Shown here: positions 1 through 8,761 of the stretch, one piece after another
How the letters are laid out: each line of letters begins with the position of its first letter
Position numbering within the stretch: position 1 is the first letter of the stretch
NCBI RefSeq assembly: GCF_014874095.1
Contig: NZ_JADBEB010000001.1
Span: 6,696,001-6,760,000, forward strand
Length of the DNA: 64,000 nt
From: Plantactinospora soyae
GTDB lineage: Bacteria; Actinomycetota; Actinomycetes; Mycobacteriales; Micromonosporaceae
Direction: 5' to 3'
Made by a program: the position numbers and the translations under genes
The notes under the pieces: model-generated
The model's input: the letters and a program-made list of their open reading frames with translations, nothing else
The model's database searches: none
What the model was told of the DNA's origin: nothing

Positions 1-536
1 CGGCGACGTTCAACAACGACGGCTCGAAGGTGGTCTTCACCGACGAGCTCGGCGGTGGTTCCGGTGCGACCTGTGTCGAGACGGTGGCGCCCACCCGGGG
101 CGCCAACGCCATCTACGACATCACCGGCCGGGGCGACAGCCGCAGCCTGGTGTTCAAGAGCTACTACAAGATCCCGCGCCTGAACACCACGCTGGAGAAC
201 TGCGTGGCGCACAACGGCTCGCTGATCCCGGTGCTCGGTCGCGACATCATGGTCCAGGCGTGGTACCAGGGCGGCATCTCGGTCTGGGACTTCACCAACT
301 CGGCCCGACCGGTCGAGCTGGGCTACTGGGAGCGCGGCCCGCTCTCGGCGGACCGGCGGGTCATCGGCGGCTCGTGGTCGGCGTACTGGTACAACGGCAA
401 CATCTACTCCAGCGACATCCAGAAGGGTCTGGACGTGCTGGAGATGAACGACTGGCGGATCTGGACGGCGCACCTGACCAAGGTCAAGGAGCTCAACGTG
501 CAGAGCCAGCCCGGCTACCTGGGCAGCAACTGGTAG
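1..536 (+). CDS. LVIVD-repeat protein, 3' end only
   Basis: The gene begins before the window. The frame is open from base 3 and gives 177 residues to a TAG stop. The text has the look of LVIVD-type beta-propeller repeat proteins: GGISVWDFTNSARPVELGYW and, later, SSDIQKGLDVLEM, in which short hydrophobic strands are followed by aspartate and a relation-to-neighbour phrase. Such proteins are usually secreted in actinomycetes; the signal peptide, if any, lies outside. Function is unknown; the propeller presumably binds a ligand at the surface. A strong hairpin terminator follows 18 bases after the stop, so this is the last gene of its transcript. Confidence 0.75.
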   Translation, partial: ATFNNDGSKVVFTDELGGGSGATCVETVAPTRGANAIYDITGRGDSRSLVFKSYYKIPRLNTTLENCVAHNGSLIPVLGRDIMVQAWYQGGISVWDFTNSARPVELGYWERGPLSADRRVIGGSWSAYWYNGNIYSSDIQKGLDVLEMNDWRIWTAHLTKVKELNVQSQPGYLGSNW

Positions 537-554
537 ACGGACCCGCACCGACGA

Positions 555-589
555 GCGGCCCGGTTTCCCTGGCAGGGGAACCGGGCCGC
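555..589 (+). terminator. Strong intrinsic hairpin terminator
   Basis: A 15-base stem (555-569 with 575-589, one G-T wobble) closes a 5-base loop, TGGCA. It has no U-tract, as is common in high-GC actinomycetes. It separates the LVIVD gene from the cupin gene downstream. Confidence 0.75.
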
Positions 590-700
590 CTCGCGTTCGG
601 CATCAGCAGCGGCTCCCCGAGTCCGGAAGCCCGTTCCCGGGCCGGCCGGCGGGTGTCGACGGGGCGCGTGATAGCTTGCCCGACCGGTGAAGGGAGGGCC

Positions 701-1072
701 GTGGACGAGAGTGTCTACGTGGGCAACGCGGGTGTGGACGGCGCGGACAACGGAGGCTGGCTGCTCGGCCACTTCATGCCGCCCGGCCTGGATCCCCGGC
801 ACAGCGCCGATGTCGAGGTCAAGTGGGGCGTGCACCCGCCCGGTGACACCCGGGCGGAGTGGGTGACCGGCGAACGGCGTACCGCCCTGCTCGTACTGGT
901 CTCCGGCCGGTTCCACGTCGAGCTGCGGGACCGTACCGTCGTACTGGCCAAGCCCGGTGACTACGTGATCTGGGGGCCCGGCGTGGACCACTCGTGGCTG
1001 GCGCCGGAGGAGGCGGTGGTGTTGACCGTCCGCTGGCCCTCGGTCGCCGGCTACAAGGTCGTACCACGCTGA
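701..1072 (+). CDS. Small cupin-fold protein
   Basis: This 123-residue protein is a single cupin barrel. The first motif region surrounds WGVHPPGDTRAEWVTG, and the second is KPGDYVIWGPGVDHSWLAPE, with the usual PGD turn and a His. The centre, ALLVLVSGRFHVEL, matches the beta-strand that follows the first motif. The GTG start at 701 was chosen because AGGGAGG ends a few bases upstream; the frame is open farther upstream but without cupin sequence. Metal ligands in the first motif are not clearly complete, so it may bind a small ligand rather than act as an enzyme. It stands alone between a terminator and a convergent gene. Confidence 0.75.
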   Translation: MDESVYVGNAGVDGADNGGWLLGHFMPPGLDPRHSADVEVKWGVHPPGDTRAEWVTGERRTALLVLVSGRFHVELRDRTVVLAKPGDYVIWGPGVDHSWLAPEEAVVLTVRWPSVAGYKVVPR

Positions 1073-1172
1073 TCTCTTGTGGGGTGTCTCCGGACTGCCC
1101 CGGTGGCCGGGCCGACCGCCGTGCCGACGGCGCGGCGGGCCGGTCCCCGGGCACCGGGGCGGACGGCGCTGG

Positions 1173-2306
1173 TCAGCCGAGGGTGCAGCCGACCGTCGGT
1201 GCCGGATTGCTGCCGTTCCAACTGCCGATGAAGCCGAACGTCGCCGAGCCGCCGGGGGCGAGCGCACCGTTCCAGCCCGCGTCGCGGGCGCTGGCGGTGG
1301 CCCCGCTCTGGCTGAGCTGGGCGTTCCAGGCCTGGCTGACCTGCTGGCCGGCGCCGAAGACCAGTTGCGCGGTCCAGGTCCGGCTGGCCGAGGTGCCGTT
1401 GTTCCGGACCGTGACCTCACCCTGGAATCCGCCCTGCCACTCGCCGGCGGACCGGTAGGTGGCCGTACAGCCGCCGGTCGTGGGCGGAGTGGTCGTCGCC
1501 GGTGGGGTGCGGGTCGGGGTAGGGGTGGGAGTCCGGGTCGGGGTGGGCGTGGGGGTGGGAGTCCGGGTCGGAGTCGGAGTCGCGGTCGGGGTGACGCCGT
1601 TCAGGGCCGCGACCAGCGCCGGGTACCACCGGTCGGACATCTTCTGATCCCCGGCGGCGTTCGGGTGTACGCCGTCGTAGGTGTCGCTGCCGGTGCTGAA
1701 GCCCGTCCACTGGTCCACGACCACGACCGGCGACGCGCTGGTGGTCTTCGAGGCTGCCCAGCCGGGTATGGCGTCGTTGAGCGCGACCACCCGCTGGGCA
1801 CACTCGGCACAGGTGCTCGGCGCCATGGGAATGATCTTCGCGACCAGTACCTTCATGCCGGCGTTGCTGGCCCGCATCTGGTCCACCAGTTTCCCGTACG
1901 CGGCCAGGATGGTCGCCGGAGCCCGGTTGCTCCAGACGTCATTGGTGCCGAAGTGCATCAGCACGATGTCCGGGCGGGTGGCTGCCAGCCAGGGCGGCAA
2001 CTGGTTCTGGTCGGCCACGTTCGTCACCAGCGCGCCGCCGTGGCCTTCGTTCTCCCCGTCGTACGGCTGTCCGCAGCCCTGTGGTCCGAGTGTTCCGACG
2101 AAGTCGACGTTGGTGTAGCCGGTGCTCTGCAACCGGTTCCAGAGCATGGAGCGCCAGCAGCCGGGGGAACCGGTGATCGAGTCACCGAGCGGCATGATGC
2201 GGACGGGCGCGGGTGCCGCCGGTTGTGCGGGCTGCGCGATGACGAGCGTCCCGAGGGCCACGACGAGCGCGGCGAGGACGGCGTTGAGCAGGGGCCTGCG
2301 GAGCAT
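1173..2306 (-). CDS. Secreted SGNH/GDSL esterase with C-terminal CBM2
   Basis: This is a 377-residue secreted hydrolase. An N-terminal signal peptide (about residues 1-31) is followed by an SGNH domain with GDSIT at 41-45 (nucleophile Ser43), GTND at 120-123 and DGVH at 211-214, which supplies the Asp and His of the triad. A Pro-Thr-Arg linker (about 229-275) leads to a family 2 carbohydrate-binding module to the C-terminus, with EWQGGFQGEVTVRNNG and GFIGSWNG. The layout fits carbohydrate esterase family 3 acetyl-xylan esterases, which remove acetyl groups from plant polymers, but the substrate is inferred. The gene is monocistronic and has a palindrome in its upstream region (2363-2386). The linker makes the DNA at about 1490-1590 locally repetitive. 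Confidence 0.9.
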   Translation of the reverse strand: MLRRPLLNAVLAALVVALGTLVIAQPAQPAAPAPVRIMPLGDSITGSPGCWRSMLWNRLQSTGYTNVDFVGTLGPQGCGQPYDGENEGHGGALVTNVADQNQLPPWLAATRPDIVLMHFGTNDVWSNRAPATILAAYGKLVDQMRASNAGMKVLVAKIIPMAPSTCAECAQRVVALNDAIPGWAASKTTSASPVVVVDQWTGFSTGSDTYDGVHPNAAGDQKMSDRWYPALVAALNGVTPTATPTPTRTPTPTPTPTRTPTPTPTRTPPATTTPPTTGGCTATYRSAGEWQGGFQGEVTVRNNGTSASRTWTAQLVFGAGQQVSQAWNAQLSQSGATASARDAGWNGALAPGGSATFGFIGSWNGSNPAPTVGCTLG

Positions 2307-2332
2307 GATCGTCTCCTGTCACGGTGATGGGT

Positions 2333-2386
2333 GTTACCTGCCCGGCCCTTGCTCCCGGGATATTGAAGCAGGTAACTGTGCTTCAA
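2333..2386 (-). promoter_or_regulatory. Nested palindromes upstream of the SGNH esterase gene
   Basis: Two inverted repeats share sequence. TTGAAGC (2363-2369) and GCTTCAA (2380-2386) are 10 bases apart. GTTACCTGC (2333-2341) and GCAGGTAAC (2368-2376) enclose 26 bases. They lie 27-80 bases upstream of the esterase start. The shorter one has the size of a repressor operator; the longer could form a leader hairpin. The regulator is unknown. Confidence 0.5.
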
Positions 2387-2488
2387 CTCAACCGGTCAAG
2401 TCGGCGGAACGCTGGCCGGGCCGGTGCCGGCCTTCCGCTCGTGGTGAACCGGTCTTGACGCGGTGAGGACGCCGACGAGGATGAGTTG

Positions 2489-3196
2489 ATGTCTGAGCGA
2501 GCTGCGGCGGTACGCCGGCTGGACCTTGGTTACTTCGTCCGCCCGGCCGTGGAGGTGGGCGGGCCGGAACCGAGGGTCGAGCCGGCGTACGGCTATCTGG
2601 TCCGGCGGCCCGAGGGACTGCTCCTGTTCGACACCGGCATCGGTACGGTGGACCCGGACACCGAGGCCCACTACCGGCCGCGCCGCCGTCCGCTGATGAC
2701 CGCACTGGACGCCGCCGGGGTGGGACTGGACGAGATCACGATGGTGGTCAACTGCCACCTGCACTTCGACCACTGTGGAGGAAACCCGGCGCTGGCCGGG
2801 CGCCCGATCGTCGTGCAGCGTACGGAACTCGCCGTCGCCCGCGCGCCGGGCCACACGATCCCCGAACTTGTCGACTTTCCGGATGCCCGGTACGAGGAAC
2901 TGGACGGCGAGGCCGAGATCTGGCCGGATGTCTGGATCATTCCTACCCCCGGGCACACCGCCGGACACCAGTCCCTGGCCCTGCGCCAGTCTGACGGTAC
3001 GGTGATCCTCGCCGGACAGGCCCGGGACTTCGCCACCCAGTACGGCTCGGACGAGCTGGCGCTGCGGGCCGCGCGGGACGGGGTGGCCGACCCACTGCCG
3101 CCGGTGCCGGAGTGGCTGCCCCGGCTGGTCGACCTCGACCCGGCCCGGGTCCTCTTCGCCCACGACGGCGCGGTCTGGGAGCCGGCCACGTGGTAG
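2489..3196 (+). CDS. Metallo-beta-lactamase-fold hydrolase, AHL-lactonase-like
   Basis: The 235-residue protein carries the metal motif NCHLHFDHCGG (HxHxDH), a later PGHTAGHQS that supplies another His, and a C-terminal FAHDGAVWEP. Order and spacing match the N-acyl homoserine lactonase/quorum-quenching branch of the MBL fold, though many members hydrolyse other lactones. No signal peptide is seen, so it is cytoplasmic. ATG at 2489 was taken as the start because GACGAGG sits about 8 bases before it; an in-frame TTG at 2486 is the alternative. It converges on the MOSC gene with only 10 bases between the stops. Confidence 0.85.
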   Translation: MSERAAAVRRLDLGYFVRPAVEVGGPEPRVEPAYGYLVRRPEGLLLFDTGIGTVDPDTEAHYRPRRRPLMTALDAAGVGLDEITMVVNCHLHFDHCGGNPALAGRPIVVQRTELAVARAPGHTIPELVDFPDARYEELDGEAEIWPDVWIIPTPGHTAGHQSLALRQSDGTVILAGQARDFATQYGSDELALRAARDGVADPLPPVPEWLPRLVDLDPARVLFAHDGAVWEPATW

Positions 3197-3206
3197 GGCA
3201 GACGGG

Positions 3207-3752
3207 TCAGACCTGGTCGAGGGGGCGGTGCGGCTCCGCCGGCAGTTCGATCCGGATCTCGTCGCCGGGTCGGATCTCGCCGCCTTCGCGTACCACGCCC
3301 ATCACGCCGGCCAGGCGGACCAGCTCGCCCGCCTCGGTCCGGCCGACGACCCGCTTCAGCAGCCCTGACTGGAAGTTGTCGATCTGCGCGCACGGGTTGC
3401 GCAGCCCGGTCACCTCGACCACCGCCGCGTCGCCGAGCCGGAGCAGGGTGCCGACGGGCAGGCCGAGCAGGTCCACGCCCCGGGTGGTGACGTTCTCGCC
3501 CATCTCACCGGGCATGACCTGGTGACCGGCCGCACGGAGTTCGTCGTGCAGTTCGGAGTGGATCAGGTGCACCTGACGCAGGTTGGGCAGGTTCGGATCC
3601 CGGGCCACCCGGGAGCGGTGCTTGACGGTGACGCCGAGATGCGCGTCACCCTCCACGCCCAGCCCGGCCAGCAGCCGGATGCTGGCCCGGGTCGGTTTGC
3701 TGAAATGGTGCCCCTCGTCCCGGGCCACCGCCGTCACCACCGCCGCGCTCAT
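3207..3752 (-). CDS. MOSC domain-containing protein
   Basis: This 181-residue protein is a stand-alone MOSC (Mo-cofactor sulfurase C-terminal) domain. Signature stretches are VEGDAHLGVTVKHRSRVARD, PGEMGENVTTRGVDLLGLP and the conserved cysteine in VTGLRNPCAQID, which in this family carries or transfers persulfide sulfur. Members bind or modify molybdenum cofactor, or act in N-hydroxylated base reduction with a partner; no partner is adjacent here. It lacks the extra domains of YiiM. Monocistronic. Confidence 0.9.
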   Translation of the reverse strand: MSAAVVTAVARDEGHHFSKPTRASIRLLAGLGVEGDAHLGVTVKHRSRVARDPNLPNLRQVHLIHSELHDELRAAGHQVMPGEMGENVTTRGVDLLGLPVGTLLRLGDAAVVEVTGLRNPCAQIDNFQSGLLKRVVGRTEAGELVRLAGVMGVVREGGEIRPGDEIRIELPAEPHRPLDQV

Positions 3753-3881
3753 CCGACCTCCCCGTCGACCGGTACGTCGCGTCCACCTGGGCGGTCGCGA
3801 CCACCCGCCGATCGTAATCGGCCGGCGTCCGGCGTCCGATGCCGGTTATGTCGTCGGCCGGGACCCCCTTCGGTCGGGACC

Positions 3882-4769
3882 TCAGTCCCGCAGGAGGGCG
3901 TCGAGGGTGTGCCGGGCCGTGTCGGCCATCACGGGATTGGTGTCGACGTAGTACGGCAGGGCCGCGATCGCCTGGAGCAGGGCCCAGCCGCGCCCGCGTT
4001 CCCAGGTCGCGTCGTCGACGCCGAGCGCGCGGCGGTAGGTCGCCCGTGGGCCGGGGGTCAGCAGGTTCCACGCCGGCATGAGGTCCACCGCCGGATCACC
4101 GATCCGGACCGTCTCGAGGTCGATGACCGCCGCGAGCCGGCCGTGGCGTACCAGGAGGTTGCCCGGCATGAGGTCGGCGTGGATCCAGGCGTCGGCGGCG
4201 TCCCGGGGTGGCGCGTCGAGACAGCGGGTCCAGATCCGGGCCAGCCGGGTCGTGTCGGTGAGGTGGTGGCTCTCGGCGAGGCAACGGCGTACGTAGTCGT
4301 CGTGTACGTGCAGCGGGCCGCCTCGACCACGCCCGTGCCCCGTCCGGCCCTCGGTGTCCACCGCGTGCAGGGCGTTGACGAATCCGGCGAGATCGCGGGC
4401 GAACCCGTCCAGGTCGCCGATCCGCCGCGCGTCCACGGTCTCCCCGGGAATCCACCGGTACACCGTCCACGGACCGGGGTAGCCGTCGCCCGGCTCGCCG
4501 AAGCCGAGTGGCTCCGGCACCGCGAGCGGCACCCGCGGGGCGATCCGGCGTGCGTTGTCCTGTTCGGCGAGCAGTTCGGCCCGCAGGTCGGCGTCGAGGC
4601 TCGGTTGCAGCGGAAACCGCAGGACGATCTCGTCGCCGAGCCGGAAGAGCGCGTTCACGGTGCCGTGCGAGCGGAGCGGAGACACCGGGCGGCCACGCCA
4701 CTGCGGAAACTGGGCGGCGACGAGCGCGGCCACCACCTCGGCACCGACGTCGACCTGATCCGCGTGCAT
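3882..4769 (-). CDS. Aminoglycoside phosphotransferase family protein
   Basis: This is an APH-fold small-molecule kinase (295 residues from the chosen start). It has the ATP-binding lobe strand NALFRLGDEIVLRFP, the catalytic loop WIHADLMPGNLLV (HxDxxxxN) and the metal motif VIDLETVRIGDPAVDLMPAW. The start at 4769 (MHADQVDVGAEVV) was preferred over an in-frame start at 4841 because relatives begin with this segment. These chromosomal actinomycete APH proteins are often not resistance enzymes; the substrate cannot be told. It is divergent from the pyrimidine operon. Confidence 0.85.
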   Translation of the reverse strand: MHADQVDVGAEVVAALVAAQFPQWRGRPVSPLRSHGTVNALFRLGDEIVLRFPLQPSLDADLRAELLAEQDNARRIAPRVPLAVPEPLGFGEPGDGYPGPWTVYRWIPGETVDARRIGDLDGFARDLAGFVNALHAVDTEGRTGHGRGRGGPLHVHDDYVRRCLAESHHLTDTTRLARIWTRCLDAPPRDAADAWIHADLMPGNLLVRHGRLAAVIDLETVRIGDPAVDLMPAWNLLTPGPRATYRRALGVDDATWERGRGWALLQAIAALPYYVDTNPVMADTARHTLDALLRD

Positions 4770-4877
4770 CCTCACGCGTGGATCATTCCATCCAGGGCGA
4801 CGGGTGGCGCGAACAGGTCGCTCCGCGATGAGTTGCAGCATGTTACTTCTCCGAACAGATCAGTAACGAATTGGCCA

Positions 4878-4906
4878 TTGTCCGCCCCGACCTGTGTCAC
4901 TAAAGT
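4878..4906 (+). promoter_or_regulatory. Candidate promoter of the pyrimidine catabolism operon
   Basis: TTGTCC (4878-4883) and TAAAGT (4901-4906) are 17 bases apart, a fair match to a housekeeping sigma promoter. They lie about 90 bases before the first start codon. GTTACT (4842-4847) and AGTAAC (4862-4867) form an inverted repeat just upstream, which could be an operator. Both calls rest on pattern alone. Confidence 0.4.
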
Positions 4907-4992
4907 CCTACGCCATCCGGCCCGAAAATCACAAGGTCAGCAAGCTCCACACCGACGGGCACCGCCCAACCCGGTGCCGAGGAGGTACGACC

Positions 4993-5832
4993 ATGGCAGA
5001 GATCATTCGCGCGGCCCTGGTGCAGACGAACTGGACCGGTGACAAGGAATCGATGATCAAAGCACACGAGGAGTACGCCCGACAGGCGGCGACCCAGGGT
5101 GCGAAGGTCATCTGCTTCCAGGAGCTCTTCTACGGCCCGTACTTCTGTCAGGTGCAGGACCAGGGCTACTACGCGTACGCCGAGTCGATCCCCGGGCCGA
5201 CCACCGAACGGTTCGCCGCGCTCGCCGCCCAACTCGGGATGGTGATGGTGCTGCCGATGTACGAACAGGAACAGCCGGGCGTGCTCTACAACACCGCCGC
5301 CGTGATCGACGCCGACGGAACCTTTCTCGGTAAATATCGGAAGACGCATATTCCACAGGTGAAGGGATTCTGGGAGAAGTTCTACTTCCGGCCCGGAAAT
5401 CTGGGTTATCCGGTCTTCGACACCGCCGTCGGCCGGATCGGCGTCTACATCTGCTACGACCGGCACTTTCCCGAGGGCTGGCGGGCACTCGGCCTGGCCG
5501 GCGCCACGGTGGTGTTCAACCCGTCGGCGACCAGCCGGGGTCTGTCGGCGTACCTGTGGAAGCTGGAGCAGCCGGCCTCGGCGGTGGCCAACGAGTACTT
5601 CGTCGGCGCGATCAACCGGGTCGGGGTCGAGGACCTCGGCGAGAACGACTTCTACGGCACCTCGTACTTCGTCGACCCGGAGGGGCAGTTCGTCGGGGAG
5701 GTCGGCGTCGACCACGCCCCGGAGCTGATCGTCCGGGATCTCGACCTCGGGCTGCTCGCCGAGGTCCGCGACCGGTGGGCGTTCTACCGGGACCGCCGCC
5801 CGGACGCGTACGACAGCCTGGTCCGGCCGTAG
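4993..5832 (+). CDS. Beta-ureidopropionase (N-carbamoyl-beta-alanine amidohydrolase)
   Basis: This cytoplasmic nitrilase-superfamily enzyme hydrolyses N-carbamoyl-beta-alanine to beta-alanine, CO2 and ammonia, the third step of reductive uracil breakdown. The 279 residues show the Glu-Lys-Cys triad: E44 in CFQELFYGPYF, K117 in YRKTHIPQ and C154 in YICYDRHFPEG. The typical active-site phrase GFWEKFYFRPGN is also present. The ATG at 4993 was chosen because GAGGAGGT lies just before it and family members start at this point. It is the first gene of a four-gene operon; the dihydropyrimidinase gene follows after 17 bases. Confidence 0.92.
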   Translation: MAEIIRAALVQTNWTGDKESMIKAHEEYARQAATQGAKVICFQELFYGPYFCQVQDQGYYAYAESIPGPTTERFAALAAQLGMVMVLPMYEQEQPGVLYNTAAVIDADGTFLGKYRKTHIPQVKGFWEKFYFRPGNLGYPVFDTAVGRIGVYICYDRHFPEGWRALGLAGATVVFNPSATSRGLSAYLWKLEQPASAVANEYFVGAINRVGVEDLGENDFYGTSYFVDPEGQFVGEVGVDHAPELIVRDLDLGLLAEVRDRWAFYRDRRPDAYDSLVRP

Positions 5833-5849
5833 CCAGGGGAGGGCGAACC

Positions 5850-7253
5850 ATGGGACTGCTGATCAGCGGTGGCACCGTCGTCGGGCCGACCGGGACGCAC
5901 CGCGCCGACGTACTGGTCGAGGGCGAGACGATCGCCGCGCTGTTCGCCCCCGGCCGGGCGCCGGACGGCGACCACGGAACGATCGACGCGACCGGGAAGT
6001 ACGTCATCCCGGGCGGCGTCGACGTGCACACGCACATGGAACTGCCGTTCGGCGGTACGAACGCCAGTGACACCTTCGACACCGGCACCCGGGCGGCCGC
6101 GTACGGCGGCACCACCACAATCGTCGACTTCGCGGTGCAGCGGACCGGTGAGGTGGTACAGGACGGGCTGGCCGCCTGGCACGCCAAGGCCGACGACAAC
6201 TGTCACGTCGACTACGCGTTCCACATGATCCTGGGCGGGGTCGACGACGACGCGCTCAAGGCGATGGACCAGCTCGTCGCCGACGAGGGGATCAGCAGCT
6301 TCAAGCTGTTCATGGCGTACCCGGGGGTGTTCTACTCCGACGACGGCCAGATCCTCCGGGCGATGCAGCGGGCCCGGGAGAACGGCGCCATGATCATGAT
6401 GCACGCCGAGAACGGCATCGCGATCGACGTCCTCGTCCAGCAGGCGCTGGCCCGGGGCGACACCGACCCGATCCATCACGGCCTGACCCGGCCGGCGGCC
6501 CTGGAGGCCGAGGCGACCCACCGGGCGATCCGGCTCGCCGAGGTGGCCCGGGACTGCCCGCTCTACATCGTGCACCTCTCCGCCAGCCAGGCCCTGGAAC
6601 AGGTCGCGGCGGCCCGGGACGCCGGCCGGAACGTCTTCGCCGAGACCTGCCCGCAGTACCTCTACCTGACCCTGGAGGACCAGCTCGGCGCGCCCGGCTT
6701 CGAGGGCGCCAAGTGGGTCTGCTCGACCCCGCTGCGCAGCGGGCGCGAGTCGCACCACCGGGACCTGTGGCAGGGGCTGCGTAGCAACGACCTGGCGGTG
6801 GTCTCCACCGACCACTGCCCGTTCTGCTTCAAGGACCAGAAGGAACTCGGCCTCGGCGACTTCTCGAAGATCCCGAACGGGATCGGTGGGGTGGAGCACC
6901 GGGTCGACCTGCTCTACCAGGGCGTCGTCGACGGCAAGCTGACCCTGGAACGGTGGGTGGAGACCATCGCCACCACTCCGGCCCGGATGTTCGGGCTCTA
7001 TCCACGCAAGGGGATCCTCGCGCCGGGCTCCGACGCCGACATCGTGCTCTACGACCCGACCGGCCGGACCAGCATCGGCGTCGGGACCCACCACATGAAC
7101 ATGGACCACTCGGCGTACGAGGGCTACGAGATCGCGGGACGGGTCGACACGGTCCTGTCCCGGGGCACCGTACTGCTCGCCGACGGGACGTACCACGGGC
7201 GGCGCGGCCACGGCCGGTTCCTGCGGCGCGGCCTGTCGACGTACCTGAGCTGA
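5850..7253 (+). CDS. hydA: Dihydropyrimidinase (D-hydantoinase)
   Basis: This 467-residue amidohydrolase opens the ring of dihydrouracil or dihydrothymine to the N-carbamoyl-beta-amino acid. The binuclear metal site is complete: H60 and H62 in DVHTHMELP, K152 (to be carboxylated) in SFKLFMAYPG, H185 in MMHAENG, H242 in IVHLSAS and D321 in STDHCPF. Length and motifs fit dihydropyrimidinase rather than allantoinase. ATG at 5850 follows AGGGGAGGG. It sits between the beta-ureidopropionase and MmsA genes, which strongly supports the pyrimidine role. Confidence 0.94.
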   Translation: MGLLISGGTVVGPTGTHRADVLVEGETIAALFAPGRAPDGDHGTIDATGKYVIPGGVDVHTHMELPFGGTNASDTFDTGTRAAAYGGTTTIVDFAVQRTGEVVQDGLAAWHAKADDNCHVDYAFHMILGGVDDDALKAMDQLVADEGISSFKLFMAYPGVFYSDDGQILRAMQRARENGAMIMMHAENGIAIDVLVQQALARGDTDPIHHGLTRPAALEAEATHRAIRLAEVARDCPLYIVHLSASQALEQVAAARDAGRNVFAETCPQYLYLTLEDQLGAPGFEGAKWVCSTPLRSGRESHHRDLWQGLRSNDLAVVSTDHCPFCFKDQKELGLGDFSKIPNGIGGVEHRVDLLYQGVVDGKLTLERWVETIATTPARMFGLYPRKGILAPGSDADIVLYDPTGRTSIGVGTHHMNMDHSAYEGYEIAGRVDTVLSRGTVLLADGTYHGRRGHGRFLRRGLSTYLS

Positions 7254-7273
7254 GGCGGGAAGGAGGTGGCGTG

Positions 7274-8755
7274 ATGCGGGAGATTCCACACTGGATCGAC
7301 GGGACCGAGGTTTCCGGCACCGGCGACCGGCGGCTGCCGGTCTACGACCCGGCCACCGGCGAGCGGCAGGCCGAGGTGGTCGCCGCGACCGGTCCGGAGG
7401 TACGGGCCGCCGTCCGGTCGGCCGCCGCCGCGCAACCGGGCTGGCGGGCGGCGTCGCTGTCCCGGCGTGCGGAGGTGATGTTCCGGTTCCGCGACCTGGT
7501 GGACGGCAACCGGATCCAGCTCGCCACCCTGCTCTCCGCCGAACACGGCAAGACGGTCGCCGACGCGGCCGGTGAGGTGGCCCGGGGCCTGGAGAACGTC
7601 GAGTTCGCCACCGGCGCCCCACACCTGCTCAAGGGTGGCTACAGCGAGCAGGCGGCGACCGGGGTCGACGTGTATTCGATCCGTCAGCCACTCGGCGTGG
7701 TCGCCGGGATCACCCCGTTCAACTTCCCGGCCATGGTGCCGATGTGGATGTTCTGCACCGCGTTGGTCGCCGGGAACACCTTCGTGCTCAAGCCCAGCGA
7801 GAAGGACCCGAGCGTCTCGTTGCTCCTGGCCGACCTGCTGCGCCGGGCCGGGCTGCCGGACGGGGCGTTCAACGTGGTCCAGGGGGACCGGTCGGCGGTC
7901 GAGGCGCTGATCGCCGACCCCGACATCGCGGCGCTCTCCTTCGTCGGCTCGACCCCGGTGGCCCGATCGGTCTACGAGGCCGGAACCCGGGCCGGCAAGC
8001 GGGTCCAGGCGCTCGGCGGCGCCAAGAACCACATGGTGGTGCTGCCGGACGCGGATGTCGACGCCGCGGCCGACGCCGCCGTCTCGGCCGGCTTCGGCTC
8101 GGCGGGGGAGCGCTGCATGGCCGTCTCGGTGGTGGTCGCGGTCGGTGCCGTCGCCGACCGGCTGGTCGAGGCGATCGCCGAGCGGATCGGCCGGATCCGG
8201 GTCGGCCCGGCCAGTGATCCGGACGCCGAGATGGGACCGCTGATCACCGGCGAGCACCGGGACCGGGTGCGGTCGTACCTCGACCGGCCAGGTGGACAGG
8301 TGGTGGTCGACGGGCGGACGCTGCCGGCCGCCGACGGGCCCGGCTTCTTCCTCGGTCCGTCGCTGGTCGACCACGTGGCGACCGACTCCGCCTACTACAC
8401 CGACGAGATCTTCGGGCCGGTGTTGTCGGTGGTCCGGGCGCGGACCTACGACGAGGCCGTGGCCCTGGTGAACACCTGCGAGTACGGCAACGGGACCGCG
8501 ATCTTCACCCGGGACGGCGGAGCGGCCCGCCGGTTCCAGTACGACGTCGTCTGCGGGATGGTCGGGGTCAACGTGCCGATCCCGGTTCCGGTCGCCTACT
8601 ACAGCTTCGGCGGCTGGAAGGCGTCCCTCTTCGGCGACCTGCACGTGTACGGCCCGGACGGGCTGGCCTTCTGCACCCGGACCAAGGTGGTGACCTCGCG
8701 TTGGCCCGATCCGGCGACCAGCGGGGTCGACCTCGGCTTCCCGAAGGTGCGGTGA
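7274..8755 (+). CDS. mmsA: CoA-acylating (methyl)malonate-semialdehyde dehydrogenase
   Basis: This aldehyde dehydrogenase of 493 residues converts (methyl)malonate semialdehyde, the transamination product of beta-alanine or beta-aminoisobutyrate, to acetyl- or propionyl-CoA with NAD. Family marks are GVVAGITPFNFPAMVPMWM, FVGSTPVA, and the catalytic C281 in GSAGERCMAVS, which is the MmsA-specific version of the motif. The start at ATG 7274 follows AGGAGG at 7261-7266; a GTG three bases earlier is possible. It is the third gene of the operon. No beta-alanine aminotransferase gene lies in the operon, so that step must be encoded elsewhere. Confidence 0.93.
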   Translation: MREIPHWIDGTEVSGTGDRRLPVYDPATGERQAEVVAATGPEVRAAVRSAAAAQPGWRAASLSRRAEVMFRFRDLVDGNRIQLATLLSAEHGKTVADAAGEVARGLENVEFATGAPHLLKGGYSEQAATGVDVYSIRQPLGVVAGITPFNFPAMVPMWMFCTALVAGNTFVLKPSEKDPSVSLLLADLLRRAGLPDGAFNVVQGDRSAVEALIADPDIAALSFVGSTPVARSVYEAGTRAGKRVQALGGAKNHMVVLPDADVDAAADAAVSAGFGSAGERCMAVSVVVAVGAVADRLVEAIAERIGRIRVGPASDPDAEMGPLITGEHRDRVRSYLDRPGGQVVVDGRTLPAADGPGFFLGPSLVDHVATDSAYYTDEIFGPVLSVVRARTYDEAVALVNTCEYGNGTAIFTRDGGAARRFQYDVVCGMVGVNVPIPVPVAYYSFGGWKASLFGDLHVYGPDGLAFCTRTKVVTSRWPDPATSGVDLGFPKVR

Positions 8756-8761
8756 GCGGCG

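Noticed and set aside
1490-1600. Non-coding minisatellite
   Set aside because: It encodes the Pro-Thr-Arg linker of the SGNH esterase.
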